A DNA stretch of 64,000 nt from Comamonadaceae bacterium (GTDB lineage Bacteria > Pseudomonadota > Gammaproteobacteria > Burkholderiales > Burkholderiaceae_C), in assembly GCA_013297875.1 (NCBI GenBank), contig JAAFIW010000009.1, positions 1-64,000 of the forward strand, given 5' to 3'. How positions within the stretch are numbered: the stretch's first letter is position 1; each line of letters starts with the position of its first letter. The position numbers and the translations under genes are program-made. This document shows, piece by piece, positions 7,843-17,212 of the stretch. Under the pieces are notes generated by a model. It was not told the origin of the DNA. It searched no databases and saw only the letters and a program-made list of their open reading frames with translations.

Positions 7843-9067
7843 GACTTGTGCCGGTGGCATTGAGCAAATCGACCACGGCCTGGCTTGCTGTCTGGGGGCT
7901 GTGGGCGGCGTAGGTTTTGACATAGGCCTGCACCGTGGGGCTGGTGGCGGAAGGGCTGAGCAAGGCATCCAGCTTGTTGGCCAAGGTAGCTTTGTGCTGG
8001 GTGCGTGTGGTGGCCTGTGCCAGTTGGCGCGTGGCCAGCTGGCGCGACAGGATGAGTTGTTCGGCGGTCTGGGGCAGCAGCAGCACCGGTTTGGCATGGC
8101 TCAGGGCCAGGGCGATCAGGCCCATGCCGCCGTGGGTGATGACGGCGTCGGCTTGTTGCACCAGAGGTGTTACGTGTATGGGCTGGGTGATAACGCGCAG
8201 GCCCCAGCCGGCAGCCAGATTGGCAGCGGGTGCGGCCAGGCGGGGCGACAGCAGGAGTACGTTGCAATGGCTTTTGACGAGTTGCTGGAACAGCAAGTCC
8301 AGCGACACGCCGTGGGGGTGCAGGTAGCACAGCACGTTGGGGCCGCTGCGGCTGACAGGCCACTGCGGTGTGGCGCTGTCGGGTGGGGTGCCTAAATCAG
8401 CCCACAGGGGGCCGGTGTAGCGGCCTTTGGCGCGTGGAAAGTGGTCTAACTCGGGGTGGATGCACAGGGCCGATTGGGCGATCGGGTAGAGCGTCTGTAG
8501 GTTTTGGGGCACCGTGGGCCATGCCCGCAGCGGCGCAGTGTCGGCGAGTTGTTCCAGGGCTTGCTGGAGTGCTTGCTCGGCTTGCCTGCTTGGGCCCTCC
8601 AAGTCTGCGTTCCAGGGCTGGAAACTGGGTAGAGCCGGTGCTTGCACCGGTGCGATCTCGAACCCGTGGCCGATGGGTACCACGTGGATGCCTGCTGTTT
8701 GGGCGGCATAGATGGCCAGAGGCGAGTAGTCGGCCAGCACGGCGTCGGGTTGAAACAGCTTGAACAGGCTGTGCCAGGCTGCCAGGCGTGCCAGCAGGTT
8801 ATGGGTGTCTGCAAAGCCGTCCAGCAAGAGCACATCGGCATGGCAGATGGCTGCGCGGTGAGGGCGGTGCGTAGCAGGGGGCAAGGGCGCTTGCACCAGA
8901 GGCCAGGTATGAGTGCCCAGCACCGCAGCGGCTTCAGCCAGGTTGCGCACCACCCAGAGCACGGCCACGCCCTGGCTGCGCAACTGGGTGGCAATGGGCA
9001 GCAGGCGGGCCAAGTGGCCCAGATGGCCGCCGAGCTCCCAGGCAATGAGCACACGACGAGCGGCCAT
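7835..9067 (-). CDS. UGT/MGT-like glycosyltransferase
   Basis: 410 residues. The N-terminus (VLIAWELGGHLGHLARLLPI) is the nucleotide-sugar glycosyltransferase GT-B start, in which GGHxGH-type loops bind the acceptor. Near residue 315, ITHGGMGLIALALSHAKPVL resembles the C-terminal UGT donor-binding signature (HGG, later pro-rich loop and Gln). No membrane segment or signal peptide is visible, so it should act in the cytoplasm. The start lies 12 bases after the secretion ATPase gene, implying one transcript. A link to modification of a secreted RTX product is possible but is inferred only from position. The donor and acceptor cannot be told from sequence. The last codon is followed by a TGA supplied by a dispersed repeat. 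Confidence 0.75.
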   Translation of the reverse strand: MAARRVLIAWELGGHLGHLARLLPIATQLRSQGVAVLWVVRNLAEAAAVLGTHTWPLVQAPLPPATHRPHRAAICHADVLLLDGFADTHNLLARLAAWHSLFKLFQPDAVLADYSPLAIYAAQTAGIHVVPIGHGFEIAPVQAPALPSFQPWNADLEGPSRQAEQALQQALEQLADTAPLRAWPTVPQNLQTLYPIAQSALCIHPELDHFPRAKGRYTGPLWADLGTPPDSATPQWPVSRSGPNVLCYLHPHGVSLDLLFQQLVKSHCNVLLLSPRLAAPAANLAAGWGLRVITQPIHVTPLVQQADAVITHGGMGLIALALSHAKPVLLLPQTAEQLILSRQLATRQLAQATTRTQHKATLANKLDALLSPSATSPTVQAYVKTYAAHSPQTASQAVVDLLNATGTSRS

Positions 9068-9079
9068 GCTTGCCCCGGC

Positions 9080-11290
9080 TTATAGGGTTGACCGGTTGAC
9101 CGGCACCGACGGCACCGGCACCAGGTGGTAGGGGTGGCCGCCCGCCTGGTTGATGTGCAGCACTGCATCGACGCGCAGGCTTTTGGGCATGGCGTGGGTG
9201 ATGAACAGCATGGTGACCTTGCCTTTGAGCTGGTTGATGGTTTGGGCAAAGGCTTCGGCGGTGTCGTGGTCCAGCGCGCTGGTGGCTTCGTCGAATATCA
9301 GGATGCGGGGGCGCTTGAGCAAGGCGCGAGCGATCGCCAGGCGTTGCTTTTGCCCGCCCGACAGGCCTACGCCGCGCTCGCCAATTTCGGTTTGATAGCC
9401 TTGTGGGAGTTGTTCAACCACTTCATGCACGCCGGCCATTTGACAGGCTTGTACGGCTTGGGTCAGGGTGGCATCGGGGTTTCCGGCTTGCAGGTTGGCC
9501 AAAATAGTGCCGCTGAACAGCACGGTTTCCTGCGGTACCACGCCAAACCAGGTGCGCAGCTCGTTGGCGCTGAGGTGGCGAATATCAATACCGTCAAGTT
9601 GGATCGTACCTTGGGTGACGGGGTAGAAACCCAGGAGCAGTTTTGCCAGGGTGCTTTTGCCCGAGCCGCTGGGGCCCATGATGGCGATCGACTGGCCGGG
9701 CTCCAGCGACAGGTTCAAACCGCTGTACAGCATGGGGCGCTCGGGGCTGTAGCGAAAGCCCAAATCAGTAATGCGTAATTTGCCAGGGCCGCTGCCTTGG
9801 CGTTGCGGCACCAGGCTGTAGGGCTCAACGGGTGCATTCATCACATCGCCCAGCCGCTCCACCGACAAGCTGGCCTGCTGAAACTGCGTCCACAAACCCA
9901 CCAGGCGCAAAACGGGCTGGCTGAGTTTGCCTGCAAACATCTGAAAAGCAACCAGCATACCGATGGTGAATTGCGGATCGGTCATCACGGTGTAGGCACC
10001 GACAATCAATACCAGCAGGGTAATGGCCTGCTCCACGGTGGTGGCAAAGGTGTTGTAGGTATTGCCAATTTGCTTGGTTTTGAAGCCGCTGGCCAGAAAA
10101 GTGGCCAGATAACCGCTATAGCGCTGACGCAATTGCGGCTCCATCTGCAAGGTTTTGATGGTTTCAAAACCGGCAATATGCTCGGTGACGAATGCCTGGT
10201 TGCGGGCACCCAAAAGAAATTGGTCATTCAGTTGCCGCTGGAATATGGGTGCCATTACGAGGCTGGCAATACCGATCACCAGCAGCAAGCCCACACAAAT
10301 AGCTGTCAGGGTGACGCTGTACCACAGCATGATGCCCAGGCAAATAACGAGAAATGGTAAATCGAGTATCAAGCTGATGGCAGCGCCTGATACGAATTCG
10401 CGAATATTTTCTACTGCGTGCAAACGGGCTGCGACCACGCCGGTGGGGCGTTGCTGGAAATAGGATGTTGGTAATTTGAGTAAGTGGTCCCACACGGCTG
10501 CGCCCAATACGGCGTCAACCCTGTTTCCGGTATGCAGCACCAGGTATTGGCGGCCCCAACCCAGAATGGCGTTGAACAAGAGGAATATCAGCATCACCGC
10601 GCCAATGGCCATGAGGGTGGTTTCGGTGCGGTGTACGACGACCTTGTCGATGATGGCCTGGGTGAACAGGGGCGTGGCCAGGGCGACGATTTGAAGCGCC
10701 AGGGAAGCCAGCAACACATCGCGCCAGACTTTTCGGTGGCGCAAGAGCTCGGGGCGAAACCACGCAAAGTTAAAGCGACGGGTGGTGCCTGCGGGCGTAT
10801 TGGCTGAGCCCGCTTGCGAGTCCATCTGGGAGTCGGCGTCTTGTGGGGCTTCAATGTTCGGTGCCAACAGCCAAGCTTTGCCGGTGAAGACCGCCCCCAT
10901 CTGTGCCACGCTGAGGTTTTGTGGGGTGTTGGTGCCTGTTACAAACACCACCAACTGGTCGGGCGCGGCGGCGGTGATGAGTGCCAGTTGAACATCAGAC
11001 GTGTCGGCTTGCGAGTCGCCTGGCTTGAGCGCGACCAGCAGCGGAAGGGGCAGTCGGCCGAGGTCTTGCGCTGTGACGACAACCGATTTGGTGTGAAAAC
11101 CCAGCGCCCGCGCCGCTTGAATCAGCAGCGCTTCAGTGCCGTCGCCCGGGAATTCATGCGCGAGCAGGGCTTCAGAAAAACCACGCTGGTGCAGCGCAGA
11201 CAGGCTGCCAAGTGCCCACAGCAATTGAACTCTGGGGAAGGTGACGTCGACCGCGGTTTTGACGACAGATTTTTGCGTTCGTTTGAACAC
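9080..11290 (-). CDS. Type I secretion ABC transporter (permease-ATPase with C39-like domain)
   Basis: 736 residues from a GTG at 11290, chosen because AAGGGAG lies 6 bases upstream; the frame continues to 11404 but would then overlap ubiA. Residues about 10-135 form a peptidase-C39-like domain in which the catalytic Cys position is not evident, as in HlyB/LapB-type exporters that bind rather than cut their substrate. Residues about 155-435 are the six-helix ABC exporter domain. The ATPase follows, with Walker A GPSGSGKST, signature LSGGQKQRLAIARALL and Walker B ILIFDEATSALD. No HlyD-type adaptor or TolC-type channel gene is in the window. The RTX lipase 6 kb away on the same strand is a plausible substrate. 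Confidence 0.9.
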   Translation of the reverse strand: MFKRTQKSVVKTAVDVTFPRVQLLWALGSLSALHQRGFSEALLAHEFPGDGTEALLIQAARALGFHTKSVVVTAQDLGRLPLPLLVALKPGDSQADTSDVQLALITAAAPDQLVVFVTGTNTPQNLSVAQMGAVFTGKAWLLAPNIEAPQDADSQMDSQAGSANTPAGTTRRFNFAWFRPELLRHRKVWRDVLLASLALQIVALATPLFTQAIIDKVVVHRTETTLMAIGAVMLIFLLFNAILGWGRQYLVLHTGNRVDAVLGAAVWDHLLKLPTSYFQQRPTGVVAARLHAVENIREFVSGAAISLILDLPFLVICLGIMLWYSVTLTAICVGLLLVIGIASLVMAPIFQRQLNDQFLLGARNQAFVTEHIAGFETIKTLQMEPQLRQRYSGYLATFLASGFKTKQIGNTYNTFATTVEQAITLLVLIVGAYTVMTDPQFTIGMLVAFQMFAGKLSQPVLRLVGLWTQFQQASLSVERLGDVMNAPVEPYSLVPQRQGSGPGKLRITDLGFRYSPERPMLYSGLNLSLEPGQSIAIMGPSGSGKSTLAKLLLGFYPVTQGTIQLDGIDIRHLSANELRTWFGVVPQETVLFSGTILANLQAGNPDATLTQAVQACQMAGVHEVVEQLPQGYQTEIGERGVGLSGGQKQRLAIARALLKRPRILIFDEATSALDHDTAEAFAQTINQLKGKVTMLFITHAMPKSLRVDAVLHINQAGGHPYHLVPVPSVPVNRSTL

Positions 11291-11363
11291 GGGCGCTCCC
11301 TTATTTAACAGGCTGCCCACCTGCGACGGGCAGGCAGCTCGGGCTCCAAGTGTAACTGGCGAC

Positions 11364-12251
11364 TTACAAAATGTGCGCTGCAACCACCCCCGCAAACACC
11401 GCAAACCCCAACCAGTGGTTCAGCCGGAAGGCCTTGAAGCAGCCCTCCCGTTCGCGCCGCTTGATCAGCTGGAAATGCCAGAGCACCTGTGCCAATGCCA
11501 CCAAAAATGCTATTGAATAAATAGCTGCTCGAGCAGTATTCACAAGGGCTACTGCCCAAACTGACAGATAAATGGCGTAGCACGCCATCACAAACGCGAC
11601 ATCCCACCGCCCCAGGGTGATGGCCGAGGTGCGGATGCCGATTTGCAGGTCGTCGTCGCGGTCGACCATGGCGTATTCGGTGTCGTAGGCCAGCACCCAG
11701 AACAGGTTGCCCGCTAACAGCAGCCAGGCGGTGTCTGGCACCCGGGACTGGACAGCGGCGAAGGCCATTGGGATGCCGAAGCTGAAGGCCAGGCCCAGCA
11801 CGGCCTGGGGCATGGCGACGAAGCGTTTGGCGTAGGGGTAGGCGATGGCAATGGCCAGCGCGGCGAACGACCAGGCGATGGTGGTGGCGTTGGTGGTGAG
11901 CACCAGCGCAAAGGCCAGTAACGCCAGCACCGCACCCACCGCCAGCGCTTCTTTGACCGACACCTGGCCCGAGGTGACCGGGCGCTGAGCGGTACGCTTG
12001 ACGTGCTTGTCAAATTTGCGGTCGGCCACGTCGTTGATGCAGCAACCGGCGCTGCGCATGAGGATGGTGCCCAGTGTGAACACGACCAGCAAATGCCAGC
12101 CGGGAAAGCCGTGCGAGGCAATCCACAAGGCGCTGAGCGTGGGCCACAGCAGCAGCAGCCAACCGGCGGGGCGGTTAAAGCGGATCAGGTCGAGGTAGAG
12201 CTTGAGCTTTTGCATGGCAGGTTTTGTGGCACAGGCCTGTGGCGATGACAT
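11364..12251 (-). CDS. ubiA: 4-hydroxybenzoate polyprenyltransferase
   Basis: 295 residues; an internal ATG at 12215 is an equally plausible start. This integral membrane enzyme attaches the polyprenyl tail to 4-hydroxybenzoate in ubiquinone synthesis. Both aspartate-rich motifs are visible: NDVADRKFD near residue 75 and [12 protein letters not shown] near residue 195, which bind magnesium-diphosphate. Multiple hydrophobic helices and the conserved N-terminal [17 protein letters not shown] are present. A dispersed repeat (11509-11550) lies inside the coding frame and encodes [11 protein letters not shown] between helices near residue 240. It is the last of the oxyR-side genes before the secretion ATPase on the same strand. 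Confidence 0.95.
   Translation of the reverse strand: MSSPQACATKPAMQKLKLYLDLIRFNRPAGWLLLLWPTLSALWIASHGFPGWHLLVVFTLGTILMRSAGCCINDVADRKFDKHVKRTAQRPVTSGQVSVKEALAVGAVLALLAFALVLTTNATTIAWSFAALAIAIAYPYAKRFVAMPQAVLGLAFSFGIPMAFAAVQSRVPDTAWLLLAGNLFWVLAYDTEYAMVDRDDDLQIGIRTSAITLGRWDVAFVMACYAIYLSVWAVALVNTARAAIYSIAFLVALAQVLWHFQLIKRREREGCFKAFRLNHWLGFAVFAGVVAAHIL
11509..11550 (+). repeat. Dispersed ~42-bp repeat, copy 5, inside ubiA
   Basis: GCTATTGAATAAATAGCTGC then TCGAGCAGTATTCACAAGGG. Antisense to ubiA and read through in frame. Confidence 0.85.
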
Positions 12252-12282
12252 TGCGCTGGCAAGCCTGCGCCGAGCGCGAAGA

Positions 12283-12669
12283 CTACCGAACTCGCTGATA
12301 GGTTTGAACTTTGTCCACCATCTTTGGCAGCAGCTTGAGTTCCTTGTCGCTAACGCTCACGACTTCGTCGATGTCCACGTCGCCCGGCGTGATGGCCGGA
12401 TGCGACGAGGACTCGAACGTCCATTTCAGTTTTTTCTCCTTCAGCGTCCACGACCCGGAAGCCTGCATCAAGAGCTTTTCATTTGCCGTGGTTGAACTGG
12501 TGAACTTCTGGTTCTGGGTGAACCGCACGGTTGACGTGGTTACCGTGCCATCGGCATGTTTGGTTGTGCTGCGCCATGTTCCCAAAATGGCTGGCGGCTT
12601 GGCCGCTTGCTGCGCAGAGCTCAGCACTGGGCTTAACAGCAGCGCCGCAATAAACGAACGAGTTTTCAT
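12283..12669 (-). CDS. Small secreted lipocalin-like hypothetical protein
   Basis: 128 residues. A clear Sec signal peptide ([19 protein letters not shown]) is followed by a mature domain of about 105 residues beginning [16 protein letters not shown]. It has alternating polar/hydrophobic strands and a [17 protein letters not shown] stretch, the style of small lipocalin-like or DUF-type beta-barrel proteins. It sits between dps and ubiA on the same strand, 21 bases after dps. Function unknown. Confidence 0.7.
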   Translation of the reverse strand: MKTRSFIAALLLSPVLSSAQQAAKPPAILGTWRSTTKHADGTVTTSTVRFTQNQKFTSSTTANEKLLMQASGSWTLKEKKLKWTFESSSHPAITPGDVDIDEVVSVSDKELKLLPKMVDKVQTYQRVR

Positions 12670-12690
12670 CGGTCAGTTTGCGGGGTGCGC

Positions 12691-13206
12691 TCACTCCTCC
12701 AACAGCGCCCGCAGCATCCAGGCCGTCTGCTCATGCACCGTCAGCCGCTGGGTCAGCAGGTCGGCCGTGGGCTCGTCTCGCGCCTGCTCAGCCAACGGAA
12801 ACAGCTCGCGCGCGGTGCGGGCCACGGCTTCATGCCCTTGCATCAACACGCGCACCATCTCCAGCGCTTTCGGCGGTTGCTCGGGCGCGTCGGGCAGGCT
12901 GGTGAGCTTGCCAAACTGGGCATAGGAGCCGGGTGCCATGTGCCCCAGCGCGCGTATGCGCTCGGCCACTGGATCCACCGCCGTCCACAGCTCGGTGTAC
13001 TGCGCCATGAACATGGTGTGCAGCGTATTGAACATCGGGCCGGTGACGTTCCAGTGGAAGTTGTGGGTGGTCAGGTACAGCGTGTAGGTGTCGGCCAGCA
13101 GGCGCGACAGGCCTTTGGCGATGGCGGCGCGGTCTTTTTCGGAGATACCGATGTTCACCTGGATATGGGTGGGGCTGGTGTCTGAGAGTTTGGATTTCTT
13201 GGCCAT
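12691..13206 (-). CDS. dps: Dps-family DNA-protecting ferritin-like protein
   Basis: 171 residues from the ATG at 13206, which has AAGGAG 6 bases upstream; the frame extends to 13329 only through repeat sequence. It has the Dps/ferritin four-helix fold with ferroxidase-type residues in [18 protein letters not shown] and in the D[10 protein letters not shown] segment. Such dodecamers oxidise iron with peroxide and bind DNA during oxidative stress. The neighbouring oxyR gene, on the same strand upstream, is the usual activator of dps. The two genes are separated by a long hairpin repeat at 13239-13393. Confidence 0.93.
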   Translation of the reverse strand: MAKKSKLSDTSPTHIQVNIGISEKDRAAIAKGLSRLLADTYTLYLTTHNFHWNVTGPMFNTLHTMFMAQYTELWTAVDPVAERIRALGHMAPGSYAQFGKLTSLPDAPEQPPKALEMVRVLMQGHEAVARTARELFPLAEQARDEPTADLLTQRLTVHEQTAWMLRALLEE

Positions 13207-13238
13207 GTGGGCTCCTTGGACGGGGTTGAAATTCGGGT

Positions 13239-13393
13239 GCAGGACGCAAAGGACGCAAAGATTACGCGAAGGACGCGAAAGAACAACCGAGCACTTGTTG
13301 TTTCTTGGACTGAACAAGCCCTTGCTCAATGGCTCCCGATTTGGGGCATTCCTTTTGCGTCCTTCGCGAAACCTTCGCGTCCTCTGCGTCCTG
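13239..13393. repeat. Long inverted repeat built of GGACGC/GCGAAG units
   Basis: Arms of about 43 bp (13239-13281 and 13351-13393) pair with few mismatches. Each contains repeated GGACGCAAAG/GGACGCGAAG words. It lies between oxyR and dps. The same word family forms arms at 63668-63971. Confidence 0.85.
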
Positions 13394-13401
13394 CCCCGTT
13401 C

Positions 13402-14379
13402 TCACGATAACCGCGCCACCCCCGGCAATTCGCACGCATAAATCGCGTTGCGCAATTGCGCAATCGCCTCATACCGCGTAAAACTGCGCCGCCAGGCCAG
13501 CACCACGCGGCGGGTGGGGGGCGGGGTGTTGGTGCCGTCTTCCTTTTTGTCCAGGATCGGCAGGTATTTCACAAAGGCATCTTCATCTTTGCGCCGCCTG
13601 CCCTTGCCGTCTAGCGCCTCTTTGGGCACCGACAAGCGCGGCACCAGGGTGATGCCCATGCCGGCGGCCACCATGTGTTTGATGGTCTCCAGCGAGCTGC
13701 CCTCAAAGCTCTTGCGTATGCCTTCGGCATTGCTGGAAAAGCGGGCAAATTCAGGGCAGACCTCCAGCACATGGTCACGAAAGCAGTGGCCGTTGCCCAG
13801 CAGCAGCATGGTTTCGTTTTTCAGCTGCTCGGTGGTCACACTTTTTTGCGCGGCCAGCGGGTGGGTGCTGGGTACGGCGGCTAAAAACGGCTCGTCGTAC
13901 AGCGCGGCCATGGCCAGACCGGTGTCGGGGAAAGGCTCGGCCAGAATGGCGCAGTCAATCTCGCCGGTGCGCAGCATATCCAGTAATTTGACGGTGAAGT
14001 TCTCTTGCAGCATCAGCGGCATTTGCGGCGTGCGGGCAATGGTCTGGCGCACCAGGTCGGGCAACAGGTAGGGGCCAATGGTGTAGATGATGCCTAACGT
14101 CAACGGCCCAGCCAATGGGTCTTTGCCGCGCTTGGCGATCTCTTTGATGGCCGCAGCCTGCTCCAGCACGCTCTGCGCCTGCCGCACGATGGCCTCGCCC
14201 AGCGGCGTGATGCTCACCTCGTTGGCGCTGCGCTCAAACAGCTTCACATCCAGCTCGTCTTCCAGCTTTTTCACCGCCACGCTGAGCGTGGGCTGCGACA
14301 CAAAGCAGGCATCAGCCGCCTTGCCGAAGTGCTTTTCGCGGGCGACGGCGACGATGTATTTGAGTTCGGTGAGGGTCAT
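13402..14379 (-). CDS. oxyR: Hydrogen-peroxide-sensing LysR-type regulator OxyR
   Basis: 325 residues. The N-terminal winged helix-turn-helix (MTLTELKYIVAVAREKHFGK) and the LysR effector domain are intact. The redox pair is at Cys199 and Cys208 (GHCFRDHVLEVC), exactly the numbering of E. coli OxyR, so the peroxide-sensing disulphide should form. A C-terminal insertion rich in Lys/Arg and Thr-Pro (residues about 265-300) makes it longer than the enterobacterial protein. It starts 7 bases after the upstream VapC gene and lies between recG and dps, a common oxyR neighbourhood. Confidence 0.95.
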   Translation of the reverse strand: MTLTELKYIVAVAREKHFGKAADACFVSQPTLSVAVKKLEDELDVKLFERSANEVSITPLGEAIVRQAQSVLEQAAAIKEIAKRGKDPLAGPLTLGIIYTIGPYLLPDLVRQTIARTPQMPLMLQENFTVKLLDMLRTGEIDCAILAEPFPDTGLAMAALYDEPFLAAVPSTHPLAAQKSVTTEQLKNETMLLLGNGHCFRDHVLEVCPEFARFSSNAEGIRKSFEGSSLETIKHMVAAGMGITLVPRLSVPKEALDGKGRRRKDEDAFVKYLPILDKKEDGTNTPPPTRRVVLAWRRSFTRYEAIAQLRNAIYACELPGVARLS

Positions 14380-14386
14380 GGTTGGC

Positions 14387-14797
14387 TCAAGTGGGTGATG
14401 GGAGCCGGGTGACGTTAGGCAAACCCGCCATCTTGCGATCCAGCGTGAGGGTGGTCATTTCATCTGCGGTGTATTGCAAGGCGATCAAGCGGTCAAACAG
14501 GCCGCAACCGCGGGTTGCGGCGAGGGCGTCCAGTACATCCTGGCCACCCAAAGGTGAAACCAGGCCACTGGTCAGCACACTGCGCAGCGCGCTTTTGGCG
14601 GCCAGCTTGCTCACGCCATAGTGGTGCTGCAACGCGACATAGGCTTCGCCAATCACCATGTTGCTGGCAAAAAGCTGCCGATGCTCGCGTTCAACCATGT
14701 GGGTAAGAACTGCTGCCGTTTTGGTGAAGTCCACCTCAGGCCACCCAACGGTCAGCCGTACCAGGATGGAGGTGTCAATCCCGCAGTGATCGGTCAT
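14387..14797 (-). CDS. PIN-domain toxin (VapC-like)
   Basis: 136 residues. The acidic PIN residues are visible: Asp in CGIDTSILVR near the N-terminus, Glu in VIGEAYVAL near residue 50, Asp in GLFDRLIALQ near residue 100 and Asp in TLDRKM. PIN toxins are magnesium-dependent RNases that cut tRNA or rRNA. It overlaps the 3' end of its antitoxin gene by 23 bases, typical of translational coupling. The pair is wedged between recG and oxyR. The target RNA cannot be predicted. Confidence 0.85.
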   Translation of the reverse strand: MTDHCGIDTSILVRLTVGWPEVDFTKTAAVLTHMVEREHRQLFASNMVIGEAYVALQHHYGVSKLAAKSALRSVLTSGLVSPLGGQDVLDALAATRGCGLFDRLIALQYTADEMTTLTLDRKMAGLPNVTRLPSPT

Positions 14798-15017
14798 AGG
14801 GCTGCTCGCGAAACACCTGGATGTCGAAGGCAGGCGCGTTGTCTTTTAACTTGCCCCGCAGCGGTGCCAAACGACTGGCGTCCACCCGTCGGGGCTTGAT
14901 GAGAAAACCATCCGGGCTGGGTTGTAGCTCGAGTTGGTCGCCAGGCTTGGCACCCAGCGTATGCAGCACGTGTGCGGGGAAGGTGACTTGGCGTTTGGAA
15001 GTGATGGTGATGAACAT
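14775..15017 (-). CDS. AbrB/MazE-type antitoxin (VapB-like)
   Basis: 80 residues. The N-terminal swapped-hairpin DNA-binding fold is recognisable from ITITSKRQVTFPAHVLHTLG followed by KPGDQLEL. The C-terminal half (RRVDASRLAPLRGKLKD) would wrap the toxin. It is expected to neutralise the PIN protein and repress the shared promoter just upstream, after the recG stop at 15072. Confidence 0.85.
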   Translation of the reverse strand: MFITITSKRQVTFPAHVLHTLGAKPGDQLELQPSPDGFLIKPRRVDASRLAPLRGKLKDNAPAFDIQVFREQPYDRSLRD

Positions 15018-15071
15018 GATACGTCGCGCCTTACGGTTGGCATTTATTGTAAGGTGAGCGCAGTGGCAAGC

Positions 15072-17210
15072 TCAAGCCTTCAAATACTCCGCCCGCCCGC
15101 CCAACCACCGATCCAAATGCCGCTGCGCCAGCTCCGGGTGCTCATCCAGCATCCGCGGGGCCAGGGCTTTGGCCCAGTCGAGCAAAGCAGCATCCGTCGA
15201 CAAATCCGCAAACCGCAGTAACGCCGCCCCCGATTGCCGCGCACCCAAAAACTCCCCCGGCCCGCGAATGTCTAAATCGCGGCGGGCGATTTCGAAGCCG
15301 TCTTGGGTTTCGACCATGGCTTTCAGGCGGGCTTTGGCCACGTCGCCCAGGCGCCCGCCCTCCGGTGTGCCAAACAACAAGATGCAGGCCGACGCTGCCG
15401 CGCCGCGCCCCACGCGGCCACGCAGCTGGTGCAGCTGGCTCAGGCCAAAGCGCTCGGCATGCTCGATCACCATCAGGCTGGCGTTGGGCACGTCCACGCC
15501 GACCTCGATCACCGTGGTGCTGACCAGCACCTGCATGTGGCCGCTGACAAACAGCGACATCACGGCTTTTTTCTCGGCTGGCGGCATACGGGAATGCAGC
15601 AGGCCGACCATTTGGCCCGGCAGGGCTGAAGACAACGCGGCGTGTGTTTCCGTGGCGTTGGTCAAGTCCAGCGTTTCGCTTTCTTCAATCAGCGGGCAGA
15701 CCCAGTAGACCTGCCGGCCTTGTGCGAGCTGGGTGCGGATGCGGGCGACCACCTCGTCGCGCCGCTCGTTAGACACCAGCTTGGTGACGATGGGCGTGCG
15801 GCCGGGGGGCAGTTCGTCGATGGTGGACACGTCCAGGTCGGCGTAGTAGCTCATGGCCAACGTGCGCGGGATGGGCGTAGCGGTCATCATTAAAAGATGC
15901 GGTTCATGTCCCGGCGCACGCATTTTTTCGCGCAACGCCAGGCGCTGCTGCACGCCAAAGCGGTGCTGCTCGTCAATGATGGCCAGCGCCAGGTTTTTGA
16001 AGACCACGCTGTCTTGAATCACCGCATGCGTGCCCACCACCAGGCCTGCCTCGCCGCTTTCAATCAGCGCCAGCATGGTTGTGCGCTCTTTCTTTTTCTG
16101 GCTGCCGGTGAGCCAGGCGATGCGAGTGCCGCGCGGCGCAAGTAGCGGTTCCAACCAACCAATGAGCTTGCGAAAGTGCTGCTCGGCCAGAATTTCGGTG
16201 GGCACCATGAGCGCGCATTGGTGGCCAGCTTCAATGCAAATGGCCGCTGCCAGCGCCGCCACCACGGTTTTGCCCGAGCCCACGTCGCCCTGCAGCAGGC
16301 GGTGCATGGGAATGGGCTGGGCCAGGTTGCGCGCGATTTCGCGGCAGACGCGCTGCTGGGCAGCAGTCAGGCCAAACGGCAGCGCGGCCAGCAGCTGGTC
16401 TGGCAGGCCGCCTGCGCCCTGGGCTTGCAGCACCGGCGCACGCAAGGCATCGCGCTCGCGGCGGCTTTGAAATTGCGACAGTTGCTGGGCCAGCAACTCC
16501 TCGGCTTTCAGCCGTTGCCAGGCGGGGTGGCTACGGTCTTCGAGTGCGGCCAGCGAAACATCGGGTGTGGGTTGGTGCAAAAATGATAGCGCCTCCAGCA
16601 ATGAATACCTGGGCGGGTCGGCGATTTGGCTTGTAAATGGATCTTGCTCCCTCTCCTTTGGCTCCGCGTGCGGGAGAGGGAGAAAGTCAGGCAGCGTCTC
16701 TGACAGGTCGGCCCGCGCCAACCCCGCCAGCACCACCCGCCGCAAATACGGCTGCGGCAGCCCAGCCACCGTCGGGTAAATCGGCGTGAGCGCCTGCGGC
16801 AGTTCACCACCGGCCAGCCGAAACGCCGGGTGCAGCATGTGCCAGCCCGCAAAGCCGCCGCGCAGCTCGCCGCGCACGCGAATGCGCGCGCCCTCGCTCA
16901 GGGTTTTTTGCTGCGAGGGGTAGAAGTTGAAAAAGCGCAGCAGGCACGTGTCCGAGCCGTCGTCCACCGTCACCAGCAGCTGGCGGCGCGGGCGAAACGT
17001 GACCTCGCTGTGCGTGACCTGCGCTTCAATCTGCACCGTGTGCCCATCGCGCGCGTCGCGCAACCGGGTGATGCGGGTTTCGTCTTCGTAACGCAGCGGC
17101 AGGTGCAGGGCCAGGTCAATCGAGCGCACCAGGTTCAGCTTGCGCAGGGCTTTTTGCGGGGCGGTGAGGGCTTGCTCTTTCGCGCTTGCCGGAGCCTGGG
17201 GCTGCGCCAT
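15072..17210 (-). CDS. recG: ATP-dependent DNA helicase RecG
   Basis: 712 residues from the ATG at 17210, which starts right after the upstream toxin gene; an ATG at 17234 would overlap it. Walker A (GDVGSGKT), DEQH box (DEQHRFGVQQR), TATPIPRTLAM and the regression motif near the C-terminus are present, so it should drive fork regression and branch migration. Between the N-terminal wedge domain and the helicase domain, the stretch around LPHAEPKEREQDPFTSQIAD appears extra compared with RecG proteins I remember. The DNA there contains a CTCCCTCTCC/GGGAGAGGGAG inverted repeat (16652-16683) and a dispersed repeat at 16575-16613, both read in frame. All helicase motifs are intact. Confidence 0.95.
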   Translation of the reverse strand: MAQPQAPASAKEQALTAPQKALRKLNLVRSIDLALHLPLRYEDETRITRLRDARDGHTVQIEAQVTHSEVTFRPRRQLLVTVDDGSDTCLLRFFNFYPSQQKTLSEGARIRVRGELRGGFAGWHMLHPAFRLAGGELPQALTPIYPTVAGLPQPYLRRVVLAGLARADLSETLPDFLPLPHAEPKEREQDPFTSQIADPPRYSLLEALSFLHQPTPDVSLAALEDRSHPAWQRLKAEELLAQQLSQFQSRRERDALRAPVLQAQGAGGLPDQLLAALPFGLTAAQQRVCREIARNLAQPIPMHRLLQGDVGSGKTVVAALAAAICIEAGHQCALMVPTEILAEQHFRKLIGWLEPLLAPRGTRIAWLTGSQKKKERTTMLALIESGEAGLVVGTHAVIQDSVVFKNLALAIIDEQHRFGVQQRLALREKMRAPGHEPHLLMMTATPIPRTLAMSYYADLDVSTIDELPPGRTPIVTKLVSNERRDEVVARIRTQLAQGRQVYWVCPLIEESETLDLTNATETHAALSSALPGQMVGLLHSRMPPAEKKAVMSLFVSGHMQVLVSTTVIEVGVDVPNASLMVIEHAERFGLSQLHQLRGRVGRGAAASACILLFGTPEGGRLGDVAKARLKAMVETQDGFEIARRDLDIRGPGEFLGARQSGAALLRFADLSTDAALLDWAKALAPRMLDEHPELAQRHLDRWLGGRAEYLKA
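16575..16613 (+). repeat. Dispersed ~42-bp repeat, copy 6, inside recG
   Basis: GATAGCGCCTCCAGCAATGA then ATACCTGGGC. Antisense to recG; the 5' part is degraded. Confidence 0.65.
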
Positions 17211-17212
17211 GG

